A stretch of DNA of 64,000 bases, from positions 124,001-188,000 of the forward strand of contig JACKBY010000001.1 of assembly GCA_020634335.1 (NCBI GenBank), written 5' to 3'. Below are positions 17,579 through 26,216 of this stretch, one piece after another. The stretch's first letter is position 1; every line of letters starts with the position of its first letter. The notes below the pieces were generated by a model, which did not search any database, was not told the DNA's origin, and worked only from the letters and a program-made list of their open reading frames with translations. The DNA is from Promineifilum sp. (lineage in GTDB: Bacteria > Chloroflexota > Anaerolineae > Promineifilales > Promineifilaceae). A program made the translations under genes and the position numbers.

Positions 17579-20176
17579 TTACTCGCGCAGCTTGGCCCCG
17601 AGTTCCCGTTCCAGCAGTTTAAGTAACCGGCCGCGCTGTTTGGAGACGTCGTCGTCGGTCAGTGTGCGGTTGGGGGCCTGAAAGGTCAGATGATAGGCCA
17701 GGCTCTTCTTGCCCGGCGGCAGTTGGCGGCCTTCGTATACGTCGAACAGGACCACGTCGCGCAGCAACGCGCCGCCGCTTTGCCGCAGGGCCGCTTCGAC
17801 CGCCGCCGCCGGCAGCGTCGCGTCGACCACCAGGGCCAAGTCCTCGCGCACCGGCGGGTAGGCGGGCAGCGACGTGTAGCGGTAATGATCGGGGATGAGC
17901 GGCAGAAGGGCTTCCAGATCAAGGTCGGCAGCCAGGACCGCCTGCCCGCGCTCGACACGTACCTCAAATCCTTTCGCGACCCCGGGATGCAGCTCGCCCA
18001 TCGTGCCGATCTGCCTGTTGCCCACCAGCAGGCGTGCCGCCCGGCCGGGGCGATAGGTGGGGTGCGTCGTGGCCTCATAGGCGACAGGCAGGTGCAGGTC
18101 CTCGAAGAAGGCATCGAGGATGCCCTTCAGATCGAGAAAGTCGAATGTGGCCACACCGTCGTCGTCCCAATGGCCCCTGTCGCGCCGCCCGGTGAGCACG
18201 ACGGCCAGACGGGTGAGTTCGTCGGGCAGCAATTCGTCCTCGCCGGCCAGATAGACGTCGCCGATCTCGAACAGGGCGATGCGCTCGGCGTGGCGGCTGT
18301 TGGCGGCTGCCGCTTCCAGAGCCGAGGCCAGAATCGTATGGCGCATCACGTTGCGGTCGGGGGCGGGCGGATTGCTCAACGTCACGTAGGGGCGCTCATC
18401 GGGCGACGGGAGTTGCCCTGGCGAACCGGGCAGCAACCGGGCCTCGCGCGCGGCCGAGGTCAGCCGGTAGCTCCACACCTCTTGCAGCCCCAGCCGGACG
18501 AGCGTATCGCGCACGCGCTCCTCCCGTTCCAGCTTGGGGTTGCCTCGTTGCGGTGGCAAGGTATCGGCCAGGCGGGTGCTGGGAATGCGGTCGTAGCCGT
18601 AGATGCGGCAAATTTCCTCGACCAGATCGTGCGGCCCTTCGATGTCCAGGCGGTGGTCGGGGGCCGTCACGCGCAAGCCGTCGCCGTGGCTTTCGACCGC
18701 GAAGCCCAGCCGCTCCAGCATCTCGCCCATCTCCTGGGTAGTCAGATCAAGCCCGCTCAACTTGCGGGCGTAGACCGGATCGAGGTCAACGACAACCGGC
18801 GCGGGCGGGTTGGGGTAGGTGTCGATGATGCCCCGCGCCACGGTTCCCCCGGCCAGACGGCGCAGCAGGTCGGCGGCCCGTTGCGCGCCCAGCAGGGCCA
18901 GGCTGGGATGGACACCCCGGCTGAAACGGTAGGCGGCCTCGGTGTGGAGGTCGAGGGCGGTGGCGCTGCGGCGAATGTTGATGAAATCCCAGGCGGCCGC
19001 CTCCAACAGGACGTTGCTCGTTTCGGGCCGGATCTCGCTTTCCAGCCCGCCCATGATGCCGCCGATGGACAGGTTGCCGGCCGGATCGGTGACCAGAATG
19101 GTGTACGGCTCCAGCTTGTGGGTCGCGCCGTCGAGCGTGGTCAGCGTCTCGCCGGGGTGCGGCAGGCGGGTATTGATTTGGATGGGGCCGTCGGGCGCGT
19201 ACTCGTCGGCCCGGCGGCGCAGCGTGTCGTAGTCGAAGGTGTGGTTAGGCTGGCCGACCTCCAGCATGACGTAGTTGCTGACGTCGACGACGACGTTGAT
19301 CGGCCGCTGCCCGGCCAGCCGCAGGCGGTATTGCATCCAGTAGGGGCTGGGAATTTGGGCCACGCCCTCGATGATCAGGGCCACGAAGCGCGGATTGAGG
19401 TCGGGGTTTTCGGTGGTGACGACGACGCGGCCGTCGACCGGCGGCCCGTCCATAACGACGCCGGCTGCGTCGTCCACGTCGTAGCTGGGCGGCCGGAACT
19501 CCGCGCCGGTCAGCGCCGCCAGCTCGCGGGCCACGCCGAGGATAGACGTGGCGCGGGCGGTGTTGGGCAGGATGGCGATCTCCAGCACGGCGTCGCCCAG
19601 CACGTCCTGTAAGGGCGTACCGGGAACAGGGGAGCGAGGGAGCAGGGGAGCAGGGGAGCTTTCTTCATTCGTCATTCGTAATTCGTCATGCGTAATTAAA
19701 ATAATTCCCTCATGCTCGTCGCTGATGCCCAACTCCTTCTCGGAGCACAGCATGGCGTCGTTGTAGATGCCGCGCAGGGGGCGGCCCTTGAGCTTGGCCT
19801 TGACGCGGCCGTCCTTGTGGCCGTCGTAGAGCGTCGCGCCCTCCATCGCCAAGGGAGAGTAGAGCGCCTCGCCGCTGAGGTCGCCGCGGCCGAGGTAGGG
19901 GAACAGGTTGGGCGCGCCGGTGACGACGGTCTTGGGTTCGGCCGCGCCATAGTCGACCGTCGCCAGCACCAGGCGGTCGGCATCGGGGTGCGGCTCGACG
20001 CGCAGGACGCGGCCGAGGACGACCCGCTCGCGGTCCCACTCCAGCTCCGCGCCGGGCAGGCCGATGCGGGTGATGCTCTCCACCTCCAGCCCGGCGTTAG
20101 TCAGCAGTTCGGCGGCCTCATCGATAGTAAGGTCGATGTCTACGTAGTCTCTTAGCCACGATAACGGTACGCGCAT
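17579..20176 (-). CDS. pheT: Phenylalanyl-tRNA synthetase beta subunit
   Basis: 865 residues, somewhat longer than the usual 790-800. Starts MRVPLSWLRDYVDIDLT, as in other PheT proteins, followed by the tRNA-binding (EMAP-like) domain LGRVLRVEPHPDADRL, the B3/B4 editing region, B5 (GYDRIPSTRL nearby) and the C-terminal ferredoxin-like anticodon-binding domain ending in FQAPNRTLTDDDV. Together with PheS it charges tRNA-Phe as an alpha2beta2 enzyme. Residues about 158-183 (THDELRMTNEESSPAP and on) are extra compared with the family and are encoded by sequence resembling intergenic repeats (19618-19705). The gene follows pheS and shares its attenuated transcript. Confidence 0.96.
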   Translation of the reverse strand: MRVPLSWLRDYVDIDLTIDEAAELLTNAGLEVESITRIGLPGAELEWDRERVVLGRVLRVEPHPDADRLVLATVDYGAAEPKTVVTGAPNLFPYLGRGDLSGEALYSPLAMEGATLYDGHKDGRVKAKLKGRPLRGIYNDAMLCSEKELGISDEHEGIILITHDELRMTNEESSPAPLLPRSPVPGTPLQDVLGDAVLEIAILPNTARATSILGVARELAALTGAEFRPPSYDVDDAAGVVMDGPPVDGRVVVTTENPDLNPRFVALIIEGVAQIPSPYWMQYRLRLAGQRPINVVVDVSNYVMLEVGQPNHTFDYDTLRRRADEYAPDGPIQINTRLPHPGETLTTLDGATHKLEPYTILVTDPAGNLSIGGIMGGLESEIRPETSNVLLEAAAWDFINIRRSATALDLHTEAAYRFSRGVHPSLALLGAQRAADLLRRLAGGTVARGIIDTYPNPPAPVVVDLDPVYARKLSGLDLTTQEMGEMLERLGFAVESHGDGLRVTAPDHRLDIEGPHDLVEEICRIYGYDRIPSTRLADTLPPQRGNPKLEREERVRDTLVRLGLQEVWSYRLTSAAREARLLPGSPGQLPSPDERPYVTLSNPPAPDRNVMRHTILASALEAAAANSRHAERIALFEIGDVYLAGEDELLPDELTRLAVVLTGRRDRGHWDDDGVATFDFLDLKGILDAFFEDLHLPVAYEATTHPTYRPGRAARLLVGNRQIGTMGELHPGVAKGFEVRVERGQAVLAADLDLEALLPLIPDHYRYTSLPAYPPVREDLALVVDATLPAAAVEAALRQSGGALLRDVVLFDVYEGRQLPPGKKSLAYHLTFQAPNRTLTDDDVSKQRGRLLKLLERELGAKLRE
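19618..19705. repeat. Repeat-derived in-frame insertion within pheT
   Basis: On the plus strand this holds GGGAGCAGGGGAGCAGGGGAGC-like purine/GC repeats, then short ATTCGT(A/C)ATTCGT-like tandem units. These look like intergenic dispersed sequence, and similar GGGGAGC tracts occur between pheS and pheT. The insertion keeps the frame and adds about 22-26 residues after HEGIILI. Confidence 0.7.
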
Positions 20177-20287
20177 GGTCTTCTCCGAAATTATGGGTCG
20201 GGATCAGGTGCAGGGGAGCGGGGGGAAGAGTCGTCGGCCGACGCTTCTTTCACCCCTGCTCCCTTTCTCCCTTTCTCCCCTGCCCCA

Positions 20288-21313
20288 TTAAAATTGTTCT
20301 AAAAATCTCAAATCATTGGCCCAGAACTGGCGGATGTCGTCGATGCCGTACTTGAGCATGGCGATCCGCTCCGGGCCGAGGCCGGCGGCGAAGCCGAAAT
20401 ACTTCAGCGGGTCATAGCCGCCGTTGCGCAGTACGGTCGGGTGCACCATGCCGCAGCCCAGAATCTCCAGCCAGCCGGTGTACTTGCAAATGTTGCAGCC
20501 CGCGCCGCCGCACAGGAAGCAACTGATGTCCATCTCGGCGCTCGGCTCGGTGAAAGGGAAGTAGCTGGCCCGGAAGCGTGTCTGCCGCTCGGCGCCGAAC
20601 ATGCGGCGGGCGAACTCGGTCAGTGTGCCCTTCAGGTCGGCGAAGGTGATGTTCTCGCCCACGGCCAATAGTTCCAGTTGGGTGAACTGCATCTCACTGC
20701 GCGCCGTCACCTGCTCATTGCGGTAGCACATGCCCGGCAGCACGACGCGAATCGGCTCCGGGTAATACTCGCGCATGGCCCGAATCTGCCCGGCGCTGGT
20801 ATGGGTGCGCAGGATGACGCCCTCGACCGTCGTGTAGAAGCTGTCCTGCATCTCCCGCGCCGGGTGGTGGGGCGGGAAGTTGAGCAGCTCGAAGTTCATC
20901 TCGTCCGTCTCCACGTCACGGGTGCGGTAGACCTGGAAGCCCATGTCGCCGAAGACGCGGTAGAGGTCGCGCAAGGTCTGGGTGATGACGTGGAGCCGCC
21001 CCTCGGCCGGCTTGCGGCCGGGCAGCGTCACGTCCAGCGCCCCGGCGGCCAGTTGCGCCCGCAGCTCCTCGTCTTCGGCCAGGGCCAGCTTCTCGCCGTA
21101 GGCCGCTTCCAGCTCGGCCTTGACCTCGTTAAGGCGGCGGCCGTAGGCGGGGCGCTCCTCGGCGCTCAGCGCGCCCAGGTTGCGCGTCAGCAAATAGATG
21201 TTGCCCTTGCGCCCCAGCGTGTCGCGATACCACGCTTCCAGCGCCTCGCGCCCTTCGGCGGCCGCCAGCGCCGTGGACGCCGCCTTATATTGATTCTCCA
21301 GTTCGTCGAGCAT
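20288..21313 (-). CDS. pheS: Phenylalanyl-tRNA synthetase alpha subunit
   Basis: 341 residues, normal length. N-terminal coiled-coil with the LGRKGNIYLLTRNLGAL block, then the class II catalytic core: motif 2 region LNFPPHHPAREMQDSFY, RTHTSAGQIRAM, and motif 3 region GFAAGLGPERIAMLKYGIDDIR. The internal CFLC...CNIC pair is present, as in PheS lineages with a zinc-like knuckle (CxGxGCxxC). AGGAG five bases before the ATG at 21313 serves as ribosome binding site. Transcription starts at the leader promoter (21605-21633), and passes the Phe-codon leader and its terminator before reaching this gene. Confidence 0.97.
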   Translation of the reverse strand: MLDELENQYKAASTALAAAEGREALEAWYRDTLGRKGNIYLLTRNLGALSAEERPAYGRRLNEVKAELEAAYGEKLALAEDEELRAQLAAGALDVTLPGRKPAEGRLHVITQTLRDLYRVFGDMGFQVYRTRDVETDEMNFELLNFPPHHPAREMQDSFYTTVEGVILRTHTSAGQIRAMREYYPEPIRVVLPGMCYRNEQVTARSEMQFTQLELLAVGENITFADLKGTLTEFARRMFGAERQTRFRASYFPFTEPSAEMDISCFLCGGAGCNICKYTGWLEILGCGMVHPTVLRNGGYDPLKYFGFAAGLGPERIAMLKYGIDDIRQFWANDLRFLEQF

Positions 21314-21336
21314 TTCTCTCTCCTACCACGGCGTAT

Positions 21337-21414
21337 TTAACGCAAGGTCGCCAGGACGCCAGGACGCAATTATATGGCAGTTTGCGTCCTGGCGTCTTAG
21401 CGTCTTGGCGTTAA
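21337..21414. repeat. Large imperfect inverted repeat between pheS attenuator and pheS
   Basis: Arms starting TTAACGC with CCAGGACGCCAGGACGC and the matching GCGTCCTGGCGTC...GGCGTTAA form an arm of about 33 bases each around an 11-base loop. The arms contain direct sub-repeats of GACGCCAG type. No U-tract follows on either strand. Confidence 0.75.
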
Positions 21415-21451
21415 TTTCCGAGTCATCCTTTACGAGCCTTATCTTGCCAAC

Positions 21452-21475
21452 AAAAAAACGCGGCCTGTGCCGCGT
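21452..21475 (-). terminator. Rho-independent terminator of the pheST leader
   Basis: Minus-strand RNA ACGCGGC-ACAG-GCCGCGT followed directly by a run of seven T. It lies 30 bases after the leader-peptide stop and 138 bases before pheS, the position expected for an attenuator. Confidence 0.85.
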
Positions 21476-21504
21476 CTTCCATACTTCTCCGTTGCGAGCC
21501 TGGC

Positions 21505-21594
21505 TCAGGCGGAACAGAGCGTCTCGGCCGTCGCGGCGCGGGACTTGTTCGCAAAAGCAAAGCTAAAAAACGAGCTTGAACGGTAGGCGTTCAT
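21505..21594 (-). CDS. Phe-rich leader peptide of the pheST attenuator
   Basis: A 29-residue frame opens at the ATG at 21594 and ends with TGA: MNAYRSSSFFSFAFANKSRA followed by nine residues. Four Phe codons (9, 10, 12 and 14; all TTT) sit within six codons, comparable to the E. coli PheM leader that attenuates pheST. Ribosome stalling there under Phe-tRNA shortage would expose codons 20-21 (GCCGCG), which can pair with CGCGGC in the 5' arm of the terminator at 21452-21475, allowing read-through. No Shine-Dalgarno is visible; the predicted transcription start is only three to four bases upstream, so translation would be leaderless or nearly so. Confidence 0.75.
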   Translation of the reverse strand: MNAYRSSSFFSFAFANKSRAATAETLCSA

Positions 21595-21604
21595 GATGGT
21601 AGGT

Positions 21605-21633
21605 ATGGTAGCATTGGGTAAGATGGTTGTCAA
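21605..21633 (-). promoter_or_regulatory. Promoter of the pheST leader
   Basis: TTGACA (21628-21633, perfect -35), a 17-base spacer, and TACCAT (21605-21610) preceded by TGC, an extended -10. The expected start is about 21597-21598, just before the leader ATG. Confidence 0.75.
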
Positions 21634-21645
21634 TATGAGGAAGAA

Positions 21646-21734
21646 ATTAAACACGGATACTACACGGATTAAACAGATTGAGCATTCTTTCTATCCGTCT
21701 TATCCGTCTCATCCGTGGCCTATCCGTGTTTAAT
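21646..21734. repeat. Inverted repeat with ATCCGT sub-repeats
   Basis: Perfect 14-bp arms ATTAAACACGGATA (21646-21659) and TATCCGTGTTTAAT (21721-21734) enclose several ATCCGT units. It separates the pheST promoter from the plus-strand genes. Non-coding as far as visible. Confidence 0.75.
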
Positions 21735-21823
21735 TCTTGACGAATAATCACGCGGCAAGTTGACCCGGCTGCAACCGCCGGTGCATAGCTTTTTAGTCGA
21801 TAATTTCTAAGTATTTCTACGGA

Positions 21824-21851
21824 TTGACGGGGGGGGGGGGCGCTGTAGAAT
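21824..21851 (+). promoter_or_regulatory. Promoter with 12-G spacer tract upstream of lipoprotein gene
   Basis: TTGACG (21824-21829) and TAGAAT (21846-21851) are 16 bases apart, and the spacer contains most of a run of twelve G (829-840). One extra G would give the optimal 17. Slippage in such a tract is a known way to switch promoters, for example in Bordetella and Neisseria. The leader would be about 130 bases. Confidence 0.5.
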
Positions 21852-21989
21852 GCAAATAGTCATCGACGTATTTCCCGGAACCGCTGTGGGGAGCAGCCAT
21901 ACCAGCGGCGACCGGCTATCGGAGCGTCCCGCTCTCGTTCAGCGTCGGCAAAGCCATTCATCCGTTTCGTCCAACAGGAAGGTGCGCCC

Positions 21990-23333
21990 ATGGTCACCGG
22001 ATATAAGCGCCTGCGAGTGATGTTTAGCCTCTTCGCTCTGATCGCCATCATTGCTGCCTGCGGGTCGCCGGCCGCAGTAGAACCGCCGGCCGACGCCTAC
22101 CCAGCGGCCGTTGCGCCCCTGCCCACGACCACCCTGCCGCCCTATCCCTGGCCCACGCCGCCCCCGCCGCCGACCGACGAACCCACGCCCACCGACGAGC
22201 CGACGCCGACCGAGCCGATCGTGCCGACCCCAACCCCGACGCCGGTGGTGACGCCCATCCCGACGGCCGCGCCGCCGATCATTCCCCTGCCGGAGGGGGC
22301 GACGGCCCAACCCTTCAGCGTGTTCTGGCGCGACGGAGACGTGATTCTGACCATGCGTAGCGAGGGCGAGACAGAGCCGGCGGTGTTCCTGGACCCCACG
22401 AAGGAATTTGGGCTGTATCTGACGCCGGAGGAGGCCTATTTACCGATCTGGGGCGCGTTATCACCCGACGGTCGGAGCCTGGCCCTGGTGCTGACCGAGG
22501 AGCCGAACCCGATCGCATCGCCAGGCGTACTCTACCCGGCGCATATCTATTTATTTGACCGGGAAAGCCGAGACTTGCGCCCGTTGGTGAAGTACGGGGT
22601 GGAACCGGTCTGGTCGCCGGATGGAGTGCGATTGGCTTATCGTTCATTGGAAACGGGCGGGGTGCGGATTTTGGACGTGCCTAGTGGGTTGACAAATGAA
22701 GTATATGCAGTTGAGGCTACTAACGGACACTTTGCGACCGGTTTCTCTTGGGCGCCGGATAGCCGCCATTTGGTAACAATAGACGAAGCATTATATCAGT
22801 CAACCGATTTATTCATTATTGATTCTGATCAACCAGAAGCCTCCATGAAGCTTATCGGACTGCCCACCGAGTGGGCGTACAACGCTCAGTGGTCGCCAAC
22901 AGGTGAATCAATCTCGTTTACGTCAGCAATTGACGGGCCAGGGGGTTGGCAGCTCCGGATCGCAAATCTGGATGGTAGTTGGAATGAACTGATAGGCGAT
23001 GTCTATCCTGTAGGCGGAGTACCTCGTTGGTCACCGGATGGACAATGGATAGCCTTTGGGGGGTCTGCCATTTATGAGGCGTCTCTCTATCAAAGTGATC
23101 TTTGGCTAACTGATGCTACCGGCAAGATTCTAATCCGTCTGACCTTCGATAAGATGCAGTCTGAGGATGACCATCAGGCAGAAGACTCGCGTCCTATTTG
23201 GTCACCTGATGGAGCACAACTTGTGTTTCGCAAAGCACAAGAAATATGGATCATTTCCTTAATAGACGGTAGTGATCAAATGTTACATTCAGTGAATGAT
23301 GTTACTGATATCGGATTAATCGTTTCACGATAA
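21990..23333 (+). CDS. Surface lipoprotein with TolB-like (PD40) beta-propeller
   Basis: 447 residues. Signal peptide with lipobox IAAC and GSP after it, a long Pro/Thr linker (about residues 30-95), then a propeller with repeated WSPDG-type blades: GALSPDGRSLAL, VEPVWSPDGVRLAYRS, FSWAPDSRHL, AQWSPTGESISF, PRWSPDGQWIAFG and PIWSPDGAQLVF. Such propellers bind partners or polymers; no catalytic residues are seen. GGAAGG seven bases before the ATG supports the start. Base composition becomes visibly more AT-rich from about 22690 to the end, unlike the first half. The M23-type gene follows 20 bases later on the same strand and may be co-transcribed. Confidence 0.8.
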   Translation: MVTGYKRLRVMFSLFALIAIIAACGSPAAVEPPADAYPAAVAPLPTTTLPPYPWPTPPPPPTDEPTPTDEPTPTEPIVPTPTPTPVVTPIPTAAPPIIPLPEGATAQPFSVFWRDGDVILTMRSEGETEPAVFLDPTKEFGLYLTPEEAYLPIWGALSPDGRSLALVLTEEPNPIASPGVLYPAHIYLFDRESRDLRPLVKYGVEPVWSPDGVRLAYRSLETGGVRILDVPSGLTNEVYAVEATNGHFATGFSWAPDSRHLVTIDEALYQSTDLFIIDSDQPEASMKLIGLPTEWAYNAQWSPTGESISFTSAIDGPGGWQLRIANLDGSWNELIGDVYPVGGVPRWSPDGQWIAFGGSAIYEASLYQSDLWLTDATGKILIRLTFDKMQSEDDHQAEDSRPIWSPDGAQLVFRKAQEIWIISLIDGSDQMLHSVNDVTDIGLIVSR

Positions 23334-23353
23334 ATTCCGTATGTGAGGTTGCC

Positions 23354-25600
23354 ATGATTGGCATGATTCATTTTAGCCTTAGCCGCCAAGGAATTCGTAT
23401 TCTCACCGTTGTTTTTGCTGGTTTGCTTCTGTTGTTAACCGTAATAGGAGCTAAGACGGCATATTTAGGAACGCGACCAATAACAGATGCTCAAATCAAT
23501 CAAATCTATCTATGGGCGAATGAGACAGTTATATGAGGAATAACTTATACGCATAAAGGCGTCGATTTGCCAGGGAACATAGGTACTGATGTACGTGCAA
23601 TAGCTGATGGCGAGGTTGTGCAACTTTATGAGGAAACTCCTAATAACACTTTCGGCAATGCCGCTTGGGGGAATTTTGTTCTCATTCGACACAAAGAGAG
23701 CAAGAGACATTGGGATCAAACCATCTTGCCCGATGGGTCATTATCTTACGTCTATTCTCTCTATTTGCACTTGGAAGAAAATTCTGTTGATCCGATTGTG
23801 GGAGACAACGTAGTTGCAGGTGAAATTATTGCAAGTAGGGATAATACAGGACGCAGTACCGGATCGCATTTACATGTTCGAGTCGTTTTGCATCCCGAAC
23901 GCGACGTACTCCTTACGCCCAATAATACGCTCGACTCAGAAAATAACTCTCGCAACCCTGAGCTATGGCTTTCTCCAATTCCCGGCACGGGCACAGCGAT
24001 CGGCCAGGTCAAAGATACCAACGGCAACCCGGTAAGCAACCTCGTCGTCTGCGGCATCCAGAAGCAAGCACCAACGACGGGTTACGCATCTTCCCGCACC
24101 TACTCCTTCACTTGGGCCAACCCGGACGACATCTTTCACGAGAACTTCGGGACGACTGACGTTCGGCCGGGGACATACTCCCTTTATGCCGCCAACCTGT
24201 CCACAGGCTGTGGCGGCGCGCATGTCTACGACTTGGGCTCGCATACCTTCGCCTTCGACACAGCCACGTTTGTTGGGCTGTACCCTGCCTGGCTGCCGAC
24301 CGTGAGGCCGAGTTCATTGTGGGATGCGCAACTATTCATCCGCAACCATGAAACCTCACGGCGCAATGTAAACTACACTAGCTTTTACAATGCGGGCTAC
24401 TCTATCGGACAGAGCGGGCGGAATTCCAATCCTCAAGGCACTTCTGTTGTAGCCGACGAGCCAGATGTCGCCTATTCGGGCATCGTGGTGTCGAACCAGG
24501 ACTCCTCGACCCTTCTCATTACCAGTCGCAACGGACAACCGGCCGGCTATACGGGAATCGTGGCGACTAACATCAATAACAACGTCAACATTCCTTCCGG
24601 ATGGGAACGCGCCGGCCCGAGACTATACGCGCCGTTAGTGAAAAAGAACTGGAACGGTCGCTGGTCGAAAATATACGTGGCGAACGCGGGAATACAGACA
24701 ACCACGGTTTATGTAACCTACTATAAAAACGGTCTCGGTTATGGCGGCGGCTATTCTAAAATAGAACCAAATACTCGGGAGGTGTTTGCTTCCGGCACCG
24801 TCGGTCTTGCTGACGGCATCTATTCGGCGGTGATCATAAGCAGCACAAACCAACCCTTGGCCGCTATCGTTTTAGAAGGAGACGGCAGCGGAGTAAGTAG
24901 CCGGCCAGCGGCGTATAATGCCTTCAGCAGCGCAGGAAACACAACCCTCTACGCGCCGCTGGTCAAGAAGAATTACAGCAACAGTACCACCGGCATCACC
25001 CTGCAAAATACCAGCTCATCCTCGGCCAATTTCGAAGCGCGCTACTACGACATGAACGGCAACCAGCAAGGTCAGACCGTCGTCGACACTATCTCATCTA
25101 ACTCACCGTACGTGCTGTATAACCCGGCTCAGATTCCCGACGGATTCCTCGGTTCCATTCGCATCACGTCGACGAACGGCAAACCGCTGGTAGGGCAGAT
25201 GAGCGAAGCCAGAACGACGGGCACTATTATCCAATTGATGTCGAACCTGGCGCTCGGCGGCACGGCGACCATCCATTTGCCGCTGTGGTATGACAATTAC
25301 ACGGCGACGGGTGGAAATTGGGTCAGCGGGGTAAACGTTCAGAATGCCGATAGCGGCATCAACAATATTACGGCAACGTGGTTTGATCAGGCCGGCAACC
25401 CAGCGCTTACCCAAACAGCGACCTTAAACGGCACTTACGACACGCATAACTTCTACGACACAGCGCTGAACAACTTTGTGGGATCCGTAGTCATCCAATC
25501 GACGAACGGCAAGAAGATCGTCGCCGTATCCAATATTCTCAACTATGCCGGGGCGGCCGGCACGGACACGGCGATGGCCTTCAACGGCAGCAATCGTTAG
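23354..25600 (+). pseudogene. M23-type (LytM) surface protein interrupted by in-frame TGA
   Basis: The first 60 codons (one transmembrane segment, ending NETVI) are followed by TGA at 23534-23536. The same frame continues GITYTHKGVDLPGN and on to 25600, so the whole reads as one gene of about 748 codons. The M23 metallopeptidase fold is visible after the stop: HKGVD (first zinc ligands), LYLHL and GSHLHVRV. A carboxypeptidase-regulatory-like segment (GQVKDTNGNPVSNLVV) and at least three beta repeats marked LYAPLVKKN or HLPLWYDN follow. Intact, it would be a membrane-anchored cell-wall or adhesion protein. A Trp codon (TGG) changed to TGA is the simplest explanation; sequencing error or read-through cannot be excluded. 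A start inside the second part (for example TTG at 23567) would lose the first zinc ligand. Confidence 0.75.
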
Positions 25601-25648
25601 GTTGTGAGTGGGGCGGGATGTAGTTCGGCAGCGTGCGACCGTACGCAT

Positions 25649-25673
25649 AAAAAAAGCAGGCCGCTGGCCTGCT
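25649..25673 (-). terminator. Rho-independent terminator of the rpmF-fabDG-asp23-nusB operon
   Basis: AGCAGGCC-GCT-GGCCTGCT, an 8-bp perfect stem, followed in the minus-strand RNA by seven T. It lies 26 bases after the nusB stop. On the plus strand there is no U-tract. Confidence 0.85.
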
Positions 25674-25698
25674 GTTGATGTTCGCTTTACTCGCCGGT

Positions 25699-26151
25699 CT
25701 ACGCCGTCACCGCTTCGGCCGCCCCTTTGAGCACCTCCCGCCGCAGCGCCTCCTGATGATCGGCCAGCGTCCCCAGCACGCCGTTGATGAAGCGCGGCGC
25801 GCTGTCGCTGCCGTAGACCTTCGCCAGCTCGACCGCCTCGTTGATCGCCACCTTGACCGGCGTCTCGTCCGTCACCAGGAACTCGTAGATGGCGATGCGC
25901 AGGATGTTGCGGTCGATGACGGCCATCTGATCCAGCGGCCACTCCGGGGCATAGCGGGCGATAAGGGTGTCCATCTGCTCCAGGTAGGCGATCACCCCGT
26001 GGATCAGCCGCTGGGCGAACTCCACCCCGGCGTGCTCCATCGGACTCTCCTCCAGCCGTTGCTCCAGCACTTCGTCCGGGTCGTGGTTGGCGATGTCGTA
26101 TTCGTATAAGGTTTCTAAGGTTACGCGACGGGCGCGACGCCTGGTTTTCAT
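25699..26151 (-). CDS. nusB: Transcription antitermination factor NusB
   Basis: 150 residues, typical length. Begins with the Arg-rich RRRARRVTLETLYEYDIAN helix and ends with NAAVELAK-type signature (INEAVELAKVYGSDSAPRF, then INGVLGTLA), the NusB hallmark. It binds boxA RNA with NusE (S10) and supports antitermination on rRNA operons. It is the last gene of a lipid/ribosome block (rpmF, fabD, fabG, asp23), followed by a strong terminator. The 65-base gap to asp23 contains a TGATCAGTGATCAG-type repeat. Confidence 0.95.
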   Translation of the reverse strand: MKTRRRARRVTLETLYEYDIANHDPDEVLEQRLEESPMEHAGVEFAQRLIHGVIAYLEQMDTLIARYAPEWPLDQMAVIDRNILRIAIYEFLVTDETPVKVAINEAVELAKVYGSDSAPRFINGVLGTLADHQEALRREVLKGAAEAVTA

Positions 26152-26216
26152 AGTCCGACTCTTGGTGATCAGTGATCAGTTAAGACTGACCACCGGCCAC
26201 TATTCCCTGTCCACTG

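Noticed and set aside
17690..19612. 640-codon plus-strand frame opposite pheT
   Set aside because: Antisense shadow of a well-supported essential gene; no motif found.
23534..23536. Selenocysteine at the TGA
   Set aside because: No selenocysteine insertion hairpin was evident and M23 enzymes do not use a Cys there.
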